From CAYHMW01 sp964357925 (lineage in GTDB: Bacteria; Patescibacteriota; Microgenomatia; UBA8517): a stretch of DNA of 62,536 nt. The stretch lies in contig CAYHMW010000004.1 in the NCBI GenBank assembly GCA_964357925.1, forward strand, positions 1-62,536, read 5' to 3'. Under the pieces are notes generated by a model. It saw only the letters and a list, made by a program, of their open reading frames with translations, made no database searches and had not been told where the DNA came from. Positions 15,322 to 24,356 of the stretch are shown one piece after another; the stretch's first letter is position 1; each line of letters opens with the position of its first letter. Position numbers and translations under genes: made by a program.

Positions 15322-15958
15322 ACTCAAAACTGGCGAGAATCTTCCTATAGACGCTTTCACCCTCCGGATAGCCATCAGGATCATACCCAAACCTAATTAC
15401 GTAGCTATCACCCAAGTGCATCGCGCGCGCTTCCCACAATTCCCCCTCCTTAATAATGTCATCCCTATAATTAAATTCGTAGCCAGATTCACCACCAATC
15501 AAGACATCGCCATAATACTTAGTAGCATCGAGGGTAGGCCAATAAGATGACTGACTCTCCCCACTATAAACAGAAACCGTCACAAAACCACCATTCCGGT
15601 AATACACATCATAAATTCCGTCAGCAATCTCCCGTTTATCCACAAGCATATCTGGATCAACCAATCCAAAATTTGAAATCAAGTCAGAAGTCAACTGAAG
15701 CTGCTGATTCTTCCAATCCTTGGGAACCTCAACACTGTAGTAACCATAAGGATCATCGACTCTAGCAACCTCGCCTTGGTATTCCGTCTTTTCAACACCA
15801 CCCACCTGAGTCTTATCCCGAACTATATATATCCCAAATCTTGGATATTTAATTTTCCAGTAAACCAGGAAAACACTGACCAAGCCAATTATCAAAAGCG
15901 AAATCTTGAGATACCTCCAAGTCCGCCCACTGAATCTTCCAGCAATTTTTTCCTTCAC
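15308..15958 (-). CDS. Membrane-anchored hypothetical protein
   Basis: 216 residues with a basic head, one membrane span (about 18-35) and an outer domain of about 180 residues. The domain resembles the PsbP/MOG1-like lipoprotein style found in many single-span proteins ('YYSVEVPKDWK' near the start, 'YVIRFGYDPDG...YRKILASFEF' at the end). That comparison is by style only. It converges on the 322-residue single-span protein. Confidence 0.65.
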   Translation of the reverse strand: MKEKIAGRFSGRTWRYLKISLLIIGLVSVFLVYWKIKYPRFGIYIVRDKTQVGGVEKTEYQGEVARVDDPYGYYSVEVPKDWKNQQLQLTSDLISNFGLVDPDMLVDKREIADGIYDVYYRNGGFVTVSVYSGESQSSYWPTLDATKYYGDVLIGGESGYEFNYRDDIIKEGELWEARAMHLGDSYVIRFGYDPDGYPEGESVYRKILASFEFKEE

Positions 15959-16003
15959 ACCAAATTATACACAATAATTCTTGCAAACCCACACCCCTCA
16001 GTC

Positions 16004-17029
16004 CTACGAGGGGTTTTTCAATCTTGCAATATTAGCGTCCACCAACATCTCAACCAATTCCTGAAAAGAAACTTTTGGTTTCCACCCCAACTTTTTCTTG
16101 GCCTTGCTTGAATCCCCAATCAGCGGACCAGTTTCAGTTGGCCTTACAAATCTCTGGTCCACATAAATGTAATCTTTGTAATTCTTTCCAACATAGGCGT
16201 ACGCTACTCGGCAAAGCTCACGAATCGTACGCGTCTCCCCAGTCGCAATCACATAATCATCAGGTTTAGTCTGCTGCATCATTAGCCACATCGCCTCTAC
16301 AAAATCCCCTGCATACCCCCAATCCCTCTTCGCAGCCAAATTCCCAAGCGCCACCTTACCGTTTTTCACCACAGGCTCACCCTCCTCATTTAGGTGTTGA
16401 CTATTTTCAATCCCAAGCTTAGCGCAAGCCGCAGCATATGCGACTTTCTGAGTCACAAACCCAAATCCACGCCTTGGAGATTCATGATTATAAAGAACCC
16501 CACAGCATATAAACATTCCATAACTTTTTCTATAAATACTTGCAATATTATGAGCATACAATTTTGCAGCTGCATACGGATTAGCCGGATTTGGAGCCGT
16601 TTTCTCAGATTGCGGAATTGCATTCACCCACCCGTACATCTCACTGCTGCTTGCCTGATAAATTTTTGCTTTAGGAACAATATCACGAGCAGCCTCAATC
16701 AATCGGTGCGCACCAACAGCAGTAATCTCAACTGTATGAATAGGTTGTTTAAAACTCTCAAGAGGCGAGCTCTGTGCAGCAAGATTATAAATCTCATCTG
16801 GCATAACTTTCTCGATAGCAGTAGATAGCGAAACCCCATCAATCAAATCCGCATAAACCAAATTCAACCGGTCTTGTATATGCTCAATATTTGCATGTTT
16901 AAAGTGGCTAGTCTTTCGCACAATTCCGGCAACCTCATATCCCTTTTGCAAAAGAAGCTCTGCCAAATAACTTCCATCCTGCCCAGTTACCCCGGTTATA
17001 AGTGCTTTTCTTTTTTTTCTGGCCGCCAT
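16004..17029 (-). CDS. gmd: GDP-mannose 4,6-dehydratase
   Basis: 341 residues from the ATG at 17029 (a GTG lies two codons upstream). It converts GDP-mannose to GDP-4-keto-6-deoxymannose, precursor of fucose, rhamnose and related sugars. Short-chain dehydrogenase features: 'ALITGVTGQDGSYLAELLL' (NADP site), 'LAAQSS', 'ASSSEMYG' and 'YAAAKLYAHN' (Tyr-xxx-Lys), 'RRGFGFVTQKV', and 'DQRFVRPTETGPLIGD'. The usual catalytic Thr is Ser, which the family tolerates. A TATACT box 9 nt before the ATG suggests leaderless expression. It points to a deoxysugar-bearing surface glycan. Confidence 0.93.
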   Translation of the reverse strand: MAARKKRKALITGVTGQDGSYLAELLLQKGYEVAGIVRKTSHFKHANIEHIQDRLNLVYADLIDGVSLSTAIEKVMPDEIYNLAAQSSPLESFKQPIHTVEITAVGAHRLIEAARDIVPKAKIYQASSSEMYGWVNAIPQSEKTAPNPANPYAAAKLYAHNIASIYRKSYGMFICCGVLYNHESPRRGFGFVTQKVAYAAACAKLGIENSQHLNEEGEPVVKNGKVALGNLAAKRDWGYAGDFVEAMWLMMQQTKPDDYVIATGETRTIRELCRVAYAYVGKNYKDYIYVDQRFVRPTETGPLIGDSSKAKKKLGWKPKVSFQELVEMLVDANIARLKNPS

Positions 17030-17101
17030 GACCACATGAGTATATCAGATGCAGAATTAAAACTAGTCTGCTAAAATACAACCCAAAAGGAGGCGATATT
17101 T

Positions 17102-17299
17102 ATGGTAATGGTAAAAAAACTAAAAGGTGAATCCGAAGACAAGCTCATTGCACGCTTCAGAAAGAAAGTGCTTAACTCTGGCGTGATTTTGGAATACAAA
17201 GACCGCGAACGCTTTAAGAAAAAATCTGAGAGAAGAAAAGAGCAAAAGTACAGGATCCGTCACCAAATAGAAATCGAGAAAAAACGAGAGGCTAGATAA
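17102..17299 (+). CDS. rpsU: 30S ribosomal protein bS21
   Basis: 65 residues, very basic: 'KGESEDKLIARFRKKVLNSG' followed by the Arg/Lys-rich helix with 'EYKDRERFKKKSERRKEQKY'. This is the bS21 pattern. The protein sits near the anti-Shine-Dalgarno end of 16S rRNA. AAAAGGAGGCGAT is a full-strength ribosome site. ATG codons at 17102 and 17108 are both usable. The 3' end overlaps rnhB by 8 bp on the opposite strand. Confidence 0.93.
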   Translation: MVMVKKLKGESEDKLIARFRKKVLNSGVILEYKDRERFKKKSERRKEQKYRIRHQIEIEKKREAR

Positions 17300-17933
17300 A
17301 CTTCCTCACAAACAAACTCCTATGGTGAGGTGTCAGCCCGTATAGTGCTATCGCGTCTCTGTGTGCTTTTGTACCATAACCAACATTACTACCCCAGTAG
17401 TATTGTTCGTGCTCACAAGCAAGCCTGTGCATAAGCTCGTCTCTATAAACTTTAGCGATTATCGAGGCAGCAGCAATTGAAAAACTAACTGAATCTCCCT
17501 TCACAATTGCAGTTTGCCTAGTTCTTGGAATTCCCCTCAAATACGGGATATAAAACGCATCAACCAGAAGATGGGATGTCTGATGTGACATTTGTGCAAT
17601 AGCCCTTCTGTAAGCCATATTCGTGGCGAGAACAATGCCAAACTTGTTAATTTCAGCTACAGATCCTTCCCCGATCCCAAATGTTAAACAATTTCCCCTA
17701 ATCCACTTATCCGCCACCTCGCGCTCAAGCCTTGTGAGTTGCTTCGAATCATCAATCCGAACACTGTCATCCCGGACAAGTGAAACGCGATCCGGGATCT
17801 TAAAGTTAAAAGGCGCAAAGACGACAGTTGCAGCCACCACCGGTCCCGCCAACGCCCCTCTACCAACCTCATCCGCACCTGCCACCATCAATCCACGCTC
17901 CCAATGTGCCCTCTCATATTGAAAACCAATCAT
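17292..17933 (-). CDS. rnhB: Ribonuclease HII
   Basis: 213 residues from the ATG at 17933. It cuts RNA in RNA/DNA hybrids, at single ribonucleotides and primers. Motifs: 'VAGADEVGRGALAGPVVAA' (metal Asp and Glu, GRG motif), 'DDSKQLTRLEREV', 'LLVDAFYIP', 'VKGDSVSFSIAAASIIAKVYRD'. I prefer this start to an upstream frame extension because family members begin with about 15-20 residues before ADEVGRG, and because TATACT (17944-17949) lies just upstream, implying a near-leaderless mRNA. Confidence 0.93.
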   Translation of the reverse strand: MIGFQYERAHWERGLMVAGADEVGRGALAGPVVAATVVFAPFNFKIPDRVSLVRDDSVRIDDSKQLTRLEREVADKWIRGNCLTFGIGEGSVAEINKFGIVLATNMAYRRAIAQMSHQTSHLLVDAFYIPYLRGIPRTRQTAIVKGDSVSFSIAAASIIAKVYRDELMHRLACEHEQYYWGSNVGYGTKAHRDAIALYGLTPHHRSLFVRKFI

Positions 17934-18022
17934 ATAACCCAATAGTATAAACCACCCCAATTTTTTCAAATTATAGGATACAATCTCCTTATACATTCAC
18001 ATTAACAAAAGGAATTTTTCAT

Positions 18023-18271
18023 ATGACTATGGAAGATCTTCTGTACCCACACATCGAGCCAAACGAAGAGTTTATCGTTAATGCGCCACAGTGCCAGAAC
18101 TCGTGTTGCCACCCCTTGGGGGACAAAACCGGCAAAGAATTAGTCCAGGCACTATTGACCACCAATATTTGGCAAGGCGTCAGAACGTTGCCATTCGCAT
18201 ACACGCTAAGTGGCAAATACCTGCCGCAATCTGTGGCCGTAGTCGGAATTCGACGACAGGCCCGAGGCTAA
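18023..18271 (+). CDS. Hypothetical small cysteine-containing protein
   Basis: 82 residues with a 'CQNSCCHP' cluster near residue 24, no signal and no membrane span. AAAGGAA about 10 nt upstream supports the ATG. A perfect terminator follows. No family is recognised; the cysteine cluster could bind a metal, but only three Cys and one His are close. Confidence 0.55.
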   Translation: MTMEDLLYPHIEPNEEFIVNAPQCQNSCCHPLGDKTGKELVQALLTTNIWQGVRTLPFAYTLSGKYLPQSVAVVGIRRQARG

Positions 18272-18279
18272 TTACCAAA

Positions 18280-18308
18280 AAGGTGTCCCGATTTAATCGG
18301 GACACCTT
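18280..18308 (+). terminator. Terminator-like hairpin
   Basis: AAGGTGTCCCGAT/ATCGGGACACCTT, a 13-bp perfect stem with a 3-nt loop. Only a short, broken T tract follows, so efficiency is uncertain. Confidence 0.7.
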
Positions 18309-18347
18309 CATTTACCTCCCACTCCATGTTAAAATAGCCAGGCACAA

Positions 18348-18530
18348 ATGATTAACCCCTTAACCTACTTATCAGAAGTAAACACTGAGCTTAAAAAAGT
18401 CACCTGGCCAAAAGCAAAGGACACTATCAAATTAACCACAACCGTACTCATCATCGCAGCCATCGTAGGTGCATTTCTAGGAGCTCTCGACATCGGCTTC
18501 ACCAAATTATTGGAATTTGTCCTCACTTAA
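18348..18530 (+). CDS. secE: Preprotein translocase subunit SecE
   Basis: 60 residues: the conserved amphipathic start 'YLSEVNTELKKVTWPKAKDT' followed by one membrane helix (about 30-55). SecE clamps the two halves of SecY in the export channel. It is followed by nusG 43 bp downstream, the classic bacterial pair, and by the L11/L1 and L10/L12 genes further on. Confidence 0.95.
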   Translation: MINPLTYLSEVNTELKKVTWPKAKDTIKLTTTVLIIAAIVGAFLGALDIGFTKLLEFVLT

Positions 18531-18573
18531 TGTATAATATTTGACATCCCCTATAACCTAAGTATTGTTTTCA

Positions 18574-19215
18574 ATGGCAGACAAAAATATAACAACAAAT
18601 CAAGCTCCCACCGGCAATGCCGGTGTGGATGAACGTGGAACAGGAAAAAAGAAAATTCCCGGTCACATTACAATTACAACTACAGATAATCCCGAAGCCA
18701 AATGGTATGTTGTACACACTGCTTCCGGCCATGAAGCGCGTGTAAGTGAAACTCTCCGCCAAAGAGTCGAATCGATGTCACTTCAAGATTTAGTATTCGA
18801 GCTCCTAGTCCCCACTCAAGATAGAGTTGTAATAAGGGGTGGCAGAAAAGCAACAGTCAAAGAAAAAATCTTCCCAGGCTATCTTCTTGTTAAAATGATC
18901 GTCACAGACAATTCCTGGCTCGCAGTACGCACAACTCCAGGAGTCACAGGATTCGTAGGAACAGGCAATCAACCCACCCCACTTTCAGACGCAGAAGTCG
19001 CAAATATCCAAAAATTCGTCAGCTCCCCAGCCCCAAGATACAAAACAAAGTTGAGCGAAGGTGAAGCAGTTAAAATCACAGATGGTCCATTCAGCGATTT
19101 CTTGGGCACAGTTCATGAGGTAGACGAAGCACGAGGCAAAGTCAAAGTCTTGGTCAGTATTTTCGGAAGAGAAACCCCAGTCGAGCTTGACTTCCTCCAA
19201 GTAGCCAAGGTCTAA
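18574..19215 (+). CDS. nusG: Transcription factor NusG
   Basis: 213 residues from the ATG at 18574. After a low-complexity N-terminal extension of about 38 residues come the NGN domain ('KWYVVHTASGHEARVSETL', 'IFPGYLLVKM', 'VRTTPGVTGFVG') and the KOW domain ('GPFSDFLGTVHEVDEARGKV'). NusG binds RNA polymerase, promotes elongation and couples transcription to ribosomes or Rho. A TTGACA at about 18540 with TATTGT just before the ATG suggests its own leaderless promoter. The extension is unusual in length. Confidence 0.95.
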   Translation: MADKNITTNQAPTGNAGVDERGTGKKKIPGHITITTTDNPEAKWYVVHTASGHEARVSETLRQRVESMSLQDLVFELLVPTQDRVVIRGGRKATVKEKIFPGYLLVKMIVTDNSWLAVRTTPGVTGFVGTGNQPTPLSDAEVANIQKFVSSPAPRYKTKLSEGEAVKITDGPFSDFLGTVHEVDEARGKVKVLVSIFGRETPVELDFLQVAKV

Positions 19216-19262
19216 ACAAACTTAAGTCTTGACATTCCATATCCAACAGTGGAAAATAAGCC

Positions 19263-19463
19263 ATGCCAAATCACGAACCAAAAACAGAACACATTCCTAC
19301 TGGTTCAAAGGAAACCCACGCTGAAAGAGAAGCCAGAGGCAATGAATACATGAGAGAAGAAATCACACAAAAACAAAAGGCTCTTGATGCCAAACCTAAG
19401 ACGCTCCAAGCAATGCAGGATGCTTCGACACGATACCACACAAGGTTTAAGCCAACAAGTTAA
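19263..19463 (+). CDS. Hypothetical charged small protein
   Basis: 66 residues, hydrophilic, rich in Glu, Lys, Thr and Gln, probably one long helix or disordered, with no cysteine and no membrane span. It lies 47 bp after nusG, where most bacteria have rplK next. No family is recognised. Confidence 0.5.
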   Translation: MPNHEPKTEHIPTGSKETHAEREARGNEYMREEITQKQKALDAKPKTLQAMQDASTRYHTRFKPTS

Positions 19464-19585
19464 CATCTAACAAGATCCCTTAGGTATTCAAAATTTCAAG
19501 ACCTCACTTGACGCCCATTACAAAAGAAGGTTGCCAGACAAGAGTACAAGGGACAGAGGTCAAGGTACTAAAAGTAAAACCCCCT

Positions 19586-19614
19586 TTGACATTTTCTGCC
19601 ATACCCCATATAAT
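19586..19614 (+). promoter_or_regulatory. Consensus promoter, near-leaderless
   Basis: TTGACA (19586-19591), exactly 17 nt, TATAAT (19609-19614): a perfect consensus promoter. The ATG at 19626 is 11 nt after the -10 box, so the transcript would start about 5 nt before it. Confidence 0.8.
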
Positions 19615-19625
19615 AACAATCAACA

Positions 19626-20201
19626 ATGCCTATATATTTAGAAAGAGACCCAAACAACCAGGCTACCTTTTTGGATCCCAGTGAAGCCCGCAAAAGAGAA
19701 CAAGAAGCGGCAGATACAGGCCGCAAGACACCTATTCAAGTGATCCACGCACAGCTTGGCGAGTTAGAACCACTTATTAGACAACATCATAAATTCCGCA
19801 CTGGCGGCTTTGGCGAAAGAGTGATCGATATAACTAAAAAGGAAATAGCCTCAACAATCAGACACCTAGGTGCATCCTATGTTATTGCATCATCATCCAA
19901 ACAATCAATTGAACTAACAGAGAAAGCTCTTAATAAACATGATTTGTCCATAACAGAACAAGCTGCTCACAAAGCCCTAGATCCTCGGGAGACTCAAACC
20001 ATATATCTCAATCCAGATCTTGCAGACACCCAAGAATCACCACGAGTAGAGTTCAATACTTTTGATGAAATTTCTACCCAAGAAGCCCTGGAGTTATCAA
20101 ATGCAGATCTCAAAACCTTCGAAACAGGTATCGCCCAGCACGACGCCGACGTTTTATCAGACCTCAGACAGCTTGTTGCCTCGATGGGTGCTGGAGACTA
20201 A
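19626..20201 (+). CDS. Hypothetical protein
   Basis: 191 residues, hydrophilic and mostly helical by eye, without signal, membrane span or recognised motif. It is driven by a perfect consensus promoter, so it is probably well expressed. It converges on another orphan gene (20230-20964) with a 28-bp gap. The two sit between nusG and rplK, breaking a normally tight gene order. Confidence 0.6.
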   Translation: MPIYLERDPNNQATFLDPSEARKREQEAADTGRKTPIQVIHAQLGELEPLIRQHHKFRTGGFGERVIDITKKEIASTIRHLGASYVIASSSKQSIELTEKALNKHDLSITEQAAHKALDPRETQTIYLNPDLADTQESPRVEFNTFDEISTQEALELSNADLKTFETGIAQHDADVLSDLRQLVASMGAGD

Positions 20202-20229
20202 TTAATTTTATCTACTAAAAGACGTCGTC

Positions 20230-20964
20230 CTATCTACGCTTACCAACATAAGCAGGATCCGCTGGCCTCTCAGGAGCATCCCCTTCAAAATCTGGATCGA
20301 ATTTGACAGTTTCAGCCTCTTGAGTGGCATGTTCATCATCATCAAAATCGTCACCAAATCTCACTTGCTTAGTAGGCTGAGTATCTGTACCAGACCCTTT
20401 ATCAGAATATACTGTATGCATAGTCTGCTCACGCCTAGGATCAAAATGCTCACTGGCTTCTTCTTCCTGAACTACCTGAAAAAAAGCATCTAAAACGAGA
20501 GATCGATCTTCCCCACGAGCTTCAGCTACCTCCGTCAATCTGCCCTTCGCGAAACTAATAGCTGCCGGATTATATTTACCCAGCAATTCTCTCACCTTAT
20601 CTAGCCAATAATCCTTATTTCCATCATCTTCCCCACTAACTTGAAATTTATGTATGTCATCATAGCCCACAAAAATAGAAATATCCGTCACAAGATGTTG
20701 CCCTTTCTCAGCTTCCGATATGCGTCTTTCTAGCTCCTTCGGATCAATCGCTTTCAATGCTTTTTTTTGTGCTTCATCCAAATTTAATACATCAATCCTT
20801 CTTTCATAAACGACATCAGCTACTTTCCTTCCCTGTGGTATTTCACTTGCTCTATAAGCTTTTAAAGCTTCTGCCTCGTGAGTCAAACGATCCGGGCCTG
20901 CTTTTTTAAGAACATCAAGCACACTCCCGTGCCAAGGACTTCTCTCTAGTGTACTTACTCCCAT
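20230..20964 (-). CDS. Hypothetical protein with acidic tail
   Basis: 244 residues. The first 160 or so look like a folded helical domain; the last 70 are acidic and low-complexity ('FGDDFDDDEHATQEAE'), a likely disordered tail. There is no signal or membrane span and no recognised family. It is on the opposite strand to the surrounding ribosomal-protein genes. Confidence 0.6.
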   Translation of the reverse strand: MGVSTLERSPWHGSVLDVLKKAGPDRLTHEAEALKAYRASEIPQGRKVADVVYERRIDVLNLDEAQKKALKAIDPKELERRISEAEKGQHLVTDISIFVGYDDIHKFQVSGEDDGNKDYWLDKVRELLGKYNPAAISFAKGRLTEVAEARGEDRSLVLDAFFQVVQEEEASEHFDPRREQTMHTVYSDKGSGTDTQPTKQVRFGDDFDDDEHATQEAETVKFDPDFEGDAPERPADPAYVGKRR

Positions 20965-21072
20965 AGTTCCAATATTTTATCACAACAACTTTACTTTTTC
21001 CACTTATTCCCCTAAAATACCCCTACCTCGCTTAAGCACGCTTATTCGAGGGAGATTTTTTATAAAATCGAA

Positions 21073-21498
21073 ATGGCAAAGAAAATCAAAACAACTGTAA
21101 AAGTAAACCTCAAAGCTGGTGAAGCAACCCCAGCTCCTCCACTTGGACCCATTTTAGGCCAGCATGGTGTTGCAATCATGGAATTCGTCAAGGCTTATAA
21201 CGACCGTACCATGGCAATGAAAGGCAACGTGCTCCCCGCCCTCATTACAATTTACGAGGACAGAAGTTTTGATTTTGAGATCAAAATTGCCCCAGTATCC
21301 AATCTTATCAAGAAACAGTTGCAAATTGACAAAGGCTCAGGCACAACTCCACGCGCAATAGTAGGTACCCTTACAAAAGCTGATCTAGGGTCCATCGCAC
21401 AAGAAAAACTTGGAGACCTAAATACCAAAGACCTCGAAGCAGCAAAGAAAATAGTAGCAGGAACAGCCCGCTCAATGGGCGTCAAAGTAGAAGAATAA
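21073..21498 (+). CDS. rplK: 50S ribosomal protein uL11
   Basis: 141 residues, full family length. 'VKVNLKAGEATPAPPLGPIL' starts the N-terminal domain, 'GQHGVAIMEFVKAYN' follows, and 'AAKKIVAGTARSMGV' ends the rRNA-binding domain. uL11 forms the GTPase-associated centre with 23S rRNA. The stop overlaps the first base of rplA, so the two are translationally coupled. GAGGGAGA about 22 nt upstream is a possible, rather distant ribosome site. Confidence 0.97.
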   Translation: MAKKIKTTVKVNLKAGEATPAPPLGPILGQHGVAIMEFVKAYNDRTMAMKGNVLPALITIYEDRSFDFEIKIAPVSNLIKKQLQIDKGSGTTPRAIVGTLTKADLGSIAQEKLGDLNTKDLEAAKKIVAGTARSMGVKVEE

Positions 21499-22205
21499 TG
21501 GGCAAGACCAAAACAGCACCAGTCAATGATGATGTCAAATCAAAAAAAGAGGAGACTAATGCTGTCGTGGATAAAAAAGTTGAAGCCAAGACCAAAAAAT
21601 CCCGCGTAAGGGGCAAAAACTACCTCGCGGCACGAGCAGGCATCGACAAAAACAGAAGTTACCCTCTAAACGAAGCAATTGCCAAAATAAAGGAGACTTC
21701 GTACACAAAATTTGATGCGACAGTTGAGCTTCACGTCACAGTCAAAAAACAGGGCCTTAGCGTCCAGACAACCCTTCCCCATGGCACAGGCAAACAAAAA
21801 AAAGTAGAGGTTGCAAACGACGAAACCATCAAAAAGCTTGAGGATGGCAAAGTCGATTTCGATGTCCTATTGGCCACTGCCGATATGATGCCACGACTTG
21901 TTCCCTTTGCCAAAATTCTTGGTCCCCGAGGCCTCATGCCTAATCCAAAAACAGGGACATTAATAAAAACAGCAGGAGACGCCAAAAATTTCTCTCAAAA
22001 TAAAATCACCATAAAAACAGAGAAGAAAGCTCCCATTATTCATGTTTCAGTCGGAAAGTTAAGCCTCACTGACAGTCAAATTACAGAAAACACACAAACA
22101 GTAATCGAAGCACTCGGCAAAAACCAAGCAGTAAAGGCTCATCTCAGCTCCACAATGTCTCCTAGCTTAAAGCTGAGCCTTGATGGTCTTGAGCGACCTG
22201 TTTAA
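21498..22205 (+). CDS. rplA: 50S ribosomal protein uL1
   Basis: 235 residues. After a Lys-rich extension of about 38 residues comes the L1 fold: 'YPLNEAIAKIKETSYTKFDA', 'TLPHGTGKQKKVEV', 'LGPRGLMPNPKTGTL'. uL1 forms the mobile stalk at the E site and represses its own operon in many bacteria. It is coupled to rplK through a one-base overlap. The 3' end overlaps the converging HD-type gene by 44 bp. Confidence 0.97.
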   Translation: MGKTKTAPVNDDVKSKKEETNAVVDKKVEAKTKKSRVRGKNYLAARAGIDKNRSYPLNEAIAKIKETSYTKFDATVELHVTVKKQGLSVQTTLPHGTGKQKKVEVANDETIKKLEDGKVDFDVLLATADMMPRLVPFAKILGPRGLMPNPKTGTLIKTAGDAKNFSQNKITIKTEKKAPIIHVSVGKLSLTDSQITENTQTVIEALGKNQAVKAHLSSTMSPSLKLSLDGLERPV

Positions 22206-23157
22206 TAACATTAAAATAAGATTTTTCATTGGGATTCTCCGTAACGTACTCCTCCATCCACCCCACAAACTCTTTTGACCTAAAACCCTTACTAACCACT
22301 TCCTCGTCAACAGGCGACTGTTCCTTTCCCCACACGCTCCTCACAAATTCCTGACGCTTTTCAGGAGGATCCCAGTCCACTAACTGTCCAAACCTCATAG
22401 TAGCAAAATTAAGAAAAAATCTAGGATTTACGGTACTTTTATCAGGGTCCTCAGACGCACCCTCACGAATCAACCCTGCTACAGAGCCTTCATCATCTTT
22501 CCTAAAATAAGAACTGCCTATCTGATCCATCGCCATCACAAATCGAAAAAACTCAGGTTCCCTTTGATCCCGTACGTATTCCCGTACGCCAAAAATAAAA
22601 CGGGTGTTTGATATTAAAAGCGTAGAGAGCTTGATGTAAGCTTCCTTTTTATCCAGAGGAATACTATTATCATTTCGAATCATCTGCTGCATAATAGCAA
22701 TACTCCTGTCCTCTGCTTCTTGTGGATTTCCATTAGCGTCCGTTTTTGCACGGTATTTATCAAGATATTTGGGAACTAAATTGCCTCTTTGGTCAACGCT
22801 TACCCCCTCCATTATATTCCCCGTATCATGCGCCGAAAACGCTATCTCACACACAACTTTAAACTCCTGCAAATCCACAATCTCATGGCCAGGATTATTT
22901 TCGTTCCAACGCTCAAGATCTTTTTGAAGATTAAACCACTCATCTTTCCCTTCTATAGCAGCATCAATAGTAACAAGTGCAGATTCTATCGCAGCATCAA
23001 TATGTTCCTCATTGTGAAAATCTGGCCCCTCAATTTTTTTATGAAACTCTCCATGCCACTCCAATGCCTGGCGGTGAATCTCCGACGGATTAACAGCCTC
23101 TTTTTCCCCACCATCCTTCGATATCTCACTAACACTCTGCTCTGGAACTTCAACCAT
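22162..23157 (-). CDS. HD-superfamily-like protein
   Basis: 331 residues. 'FHNEEHIDAAIESA' (about 47-60) and 'EIAFSAHDTGN' (about 130-140) give the H...H...HD pattern of the HD superfamily of metal-dependent phosphohydrolases, followed by a helical C-terminal part. The final Asp of the motif is not obvious, so activity is uncertain. It lies between rplA and rplJ on the opposite strand, an insertion into a conserved ribosomal cluster. Substrate unknown. Confidence 0.5.
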   Translation of the reverse strand: MVEVPEQSVSEISKDGGEKEAVNPSEIHRQALEWHGEFHKKIEGPDFHNEEHIDAAIESALVTIDAAIEGKDEWFNLQKDLERWNENNPGHEIVDLQEFKVVCEIAFSAHDTGNIMEGVSVDQRGNLVPKYLDKYRAKTDANGNPQEAEDRSIAIMQQMIRNDNSIPLDKKEAYIKLSTLLISNTRFIFGVREYVRDQREPEFFRFVMAMDQIGSSYFRKDDEGSVAGLIREGASEDPDKSTVNPRFFLNFATMRFGQLVDWDPPEKRQEFVRSVWGKEQSPVDEEVVSKGFRSKEFVGWMEEYVTENPNEKSYFNVIKQVAQDHQGSALS

Positions 23158-23207
23158 ACGCCCAATATAACAAAAAAGGGGGTAGTAAACAACTACCCCT
23201 CAACTTC

Positions 23208-23627
23208 CTAGCGGACAGCACGAGATTCAAAAATCTCAATTGCTCTCCCCAACGCTTCAGGCGGCCACTGCCCACCAGCCAGCTTCTTATTTAAGCTCTC
23301 CCGAGCGATCGACTGATTGTTTTGAAAGATTCGGACATCCCTCCAAGCAATTAGCAACATCCGAACAAAAAAACGGACTCCTTCATCACGACCCATCTCA
23401 TCCTCGCCAACCACGACATCAATCAATTTTTGTACTTTAGCCTCGGTCGGATATCTCCCCGTCGCACTTGCAGATTTTAAGTCCATTCCCAACACATCAT
23501 CGATCACCTTTACCATCTGATCTGGAAAACTCAAATTGACGAATTTTACAAACGTTTCCGTCTGCCATGCTCTAAGATGGTCTTCTCTATAGGAAAAAAC
23601 CACATCCTGCGCCAATGTTGCCATCAT
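23208..23627 (-). CDS. Hypothetical protein
   Basis: 140 residues from the ATG at 23627, which has GAGGG just upstream. A longer frame starts at 23690 but would include a TATAAT-like promoter, so I reject it. Mostly helical, without signal or membrane span; no family recognised. It lies 50 bp upstream of the HD-like gene on the same strand and may share its transcript. Confidence 0.55.
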   Translation of the reverse strand: MMATLAQDVVFSYREDHLRAWQTETFVKFVNLSFPDQMVKVIDDVLGMDLKSASATGRYPTEAKVQKLIDVVVGEDEMGRDEGVRFFVRMLLIAWRDVRIFQNNQSIARESLNKKLAGGQWPPEALGRAIEIFESRAVR

Positions 23628-23714
23628 TCCCTCACTCTCACTAACATTCCAACTGAGGGTATTATATATGAATAGTTTGCCAATCATCAAATTCTTCTGC
23701 TATACTAACCCGAC

Positions 23715-23771
23715 AACCAAAGACAGGAGGCTCCGCCTATTGGCAGAATAAGCCCTCCCGAGGCTGATACT
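23715..23771 (+). ncRNA. Ribosomal protein L10 leader (autoregulatory)
   Basis: ACCAAAGACAGGAGG...AGCCCTCCCGAGGCTGAT has the conserved parts of the bacterial L10 leader: the ACCAAAGAC start, a G-rich strand and the pairing CCTnCCGAGG strand around a variable hairpin. It lies 44 nt before rplJ. In this family the L10-L12 complex binds the leader and represses rplJ-rplL. The match is by eye. Confidence 0.7.
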
Positions 23772-23814
23772 TCATTTAGTACCCCTCATATTTGGTTCAT
23801 TATTAATCTGACAC

Positions 23815-24342
23815 ATGACACCTAAATCAAAAATTAAACAAGAAAAAGTAGACGCAGTCAAAATGCTTTCTGATGCATTTAAATCAGCTCACTCTGCTAC
23901 ATTTATCGACTACACAGGGATGAACGTAGTCGCTATGAACAATCTTCGCACAAAACTCTCAGAAGTCGGTGCCAGAATCCTCATTGCCAAAAATACCCTC
24001 ATCGGCATCGCAGCTCACGAAGCCAAAATGCCAGAAGAGCTCTCGTCAGTGCTTGAAGGACAAACCGCAGTCATTTTCGGCGACAATGATGCAGTTGCCC
24101 CAATCCAAGCTATAGGCAAATTCACAAAAGAAACAGAGCTAGCAACTTTCAAAGCAGGAATCGTTGAAGGTGCATTCCAAGACAAAGTTGGTCTTACAAA
24201 AATCTCCACTCTCCCCAACCGAGAACAATTATATGCAAATACCCTCGGAGCAATCTCTGCTCCACTTTATGGCATTGTTGGCACACTACAAGGCAATCTA
24301 CAAAAATTAGTATATTTATTGGATCAAAAATCTAAACAGTAA
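23815..24342 (+). CDS. rplJ: 50S ribosomal protein uL10
   Basis: 175 residues: 'KQEKVDAVKMLSDAFKSA', 'ATFIDYTGMNVVAMNNLRTK', 'ILIAKNTLIGIA', and a C-terminal helix that carries bL12 dimers. It anchors the L12 stalk to the ribosome. It is followed by rplL after 14 bp and preceded by an L10 leader, so autoregulation is expected. Confidence 0.96.
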   Translation: MTPKSKIKQEKVDAVKMLSDAFKSAHSATFIDYTGMNVVAMNNLRTKLSEVGARILIAKNTLIGIAAHEAKMPEELSSVLEGQTAVIFGDNDAVAPIQAIGKFTKETELATFKAGIVEGAFQDKVGLTKISTLPNREQLYANTLGAISAPLYGIVGTLQGNLQKLVYLLDQKSKQ

Positions 24343-24356
24343 GGGGGGTGATTACT

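Noticed and set aside
15994..16018. Terminator CCCCTC/GAGGGG with T run on the plus strand
   Set aside because: No plus-strand gene ends here; on the minus strand, where gmd ends, it lacks a T run. It is a hairpin of unclear use.
17934..17996. Longer RnhB start at 17996
   Set aside because: The extension covers the likely promoter (TATACT) and is not seen in RNase HII proteins.
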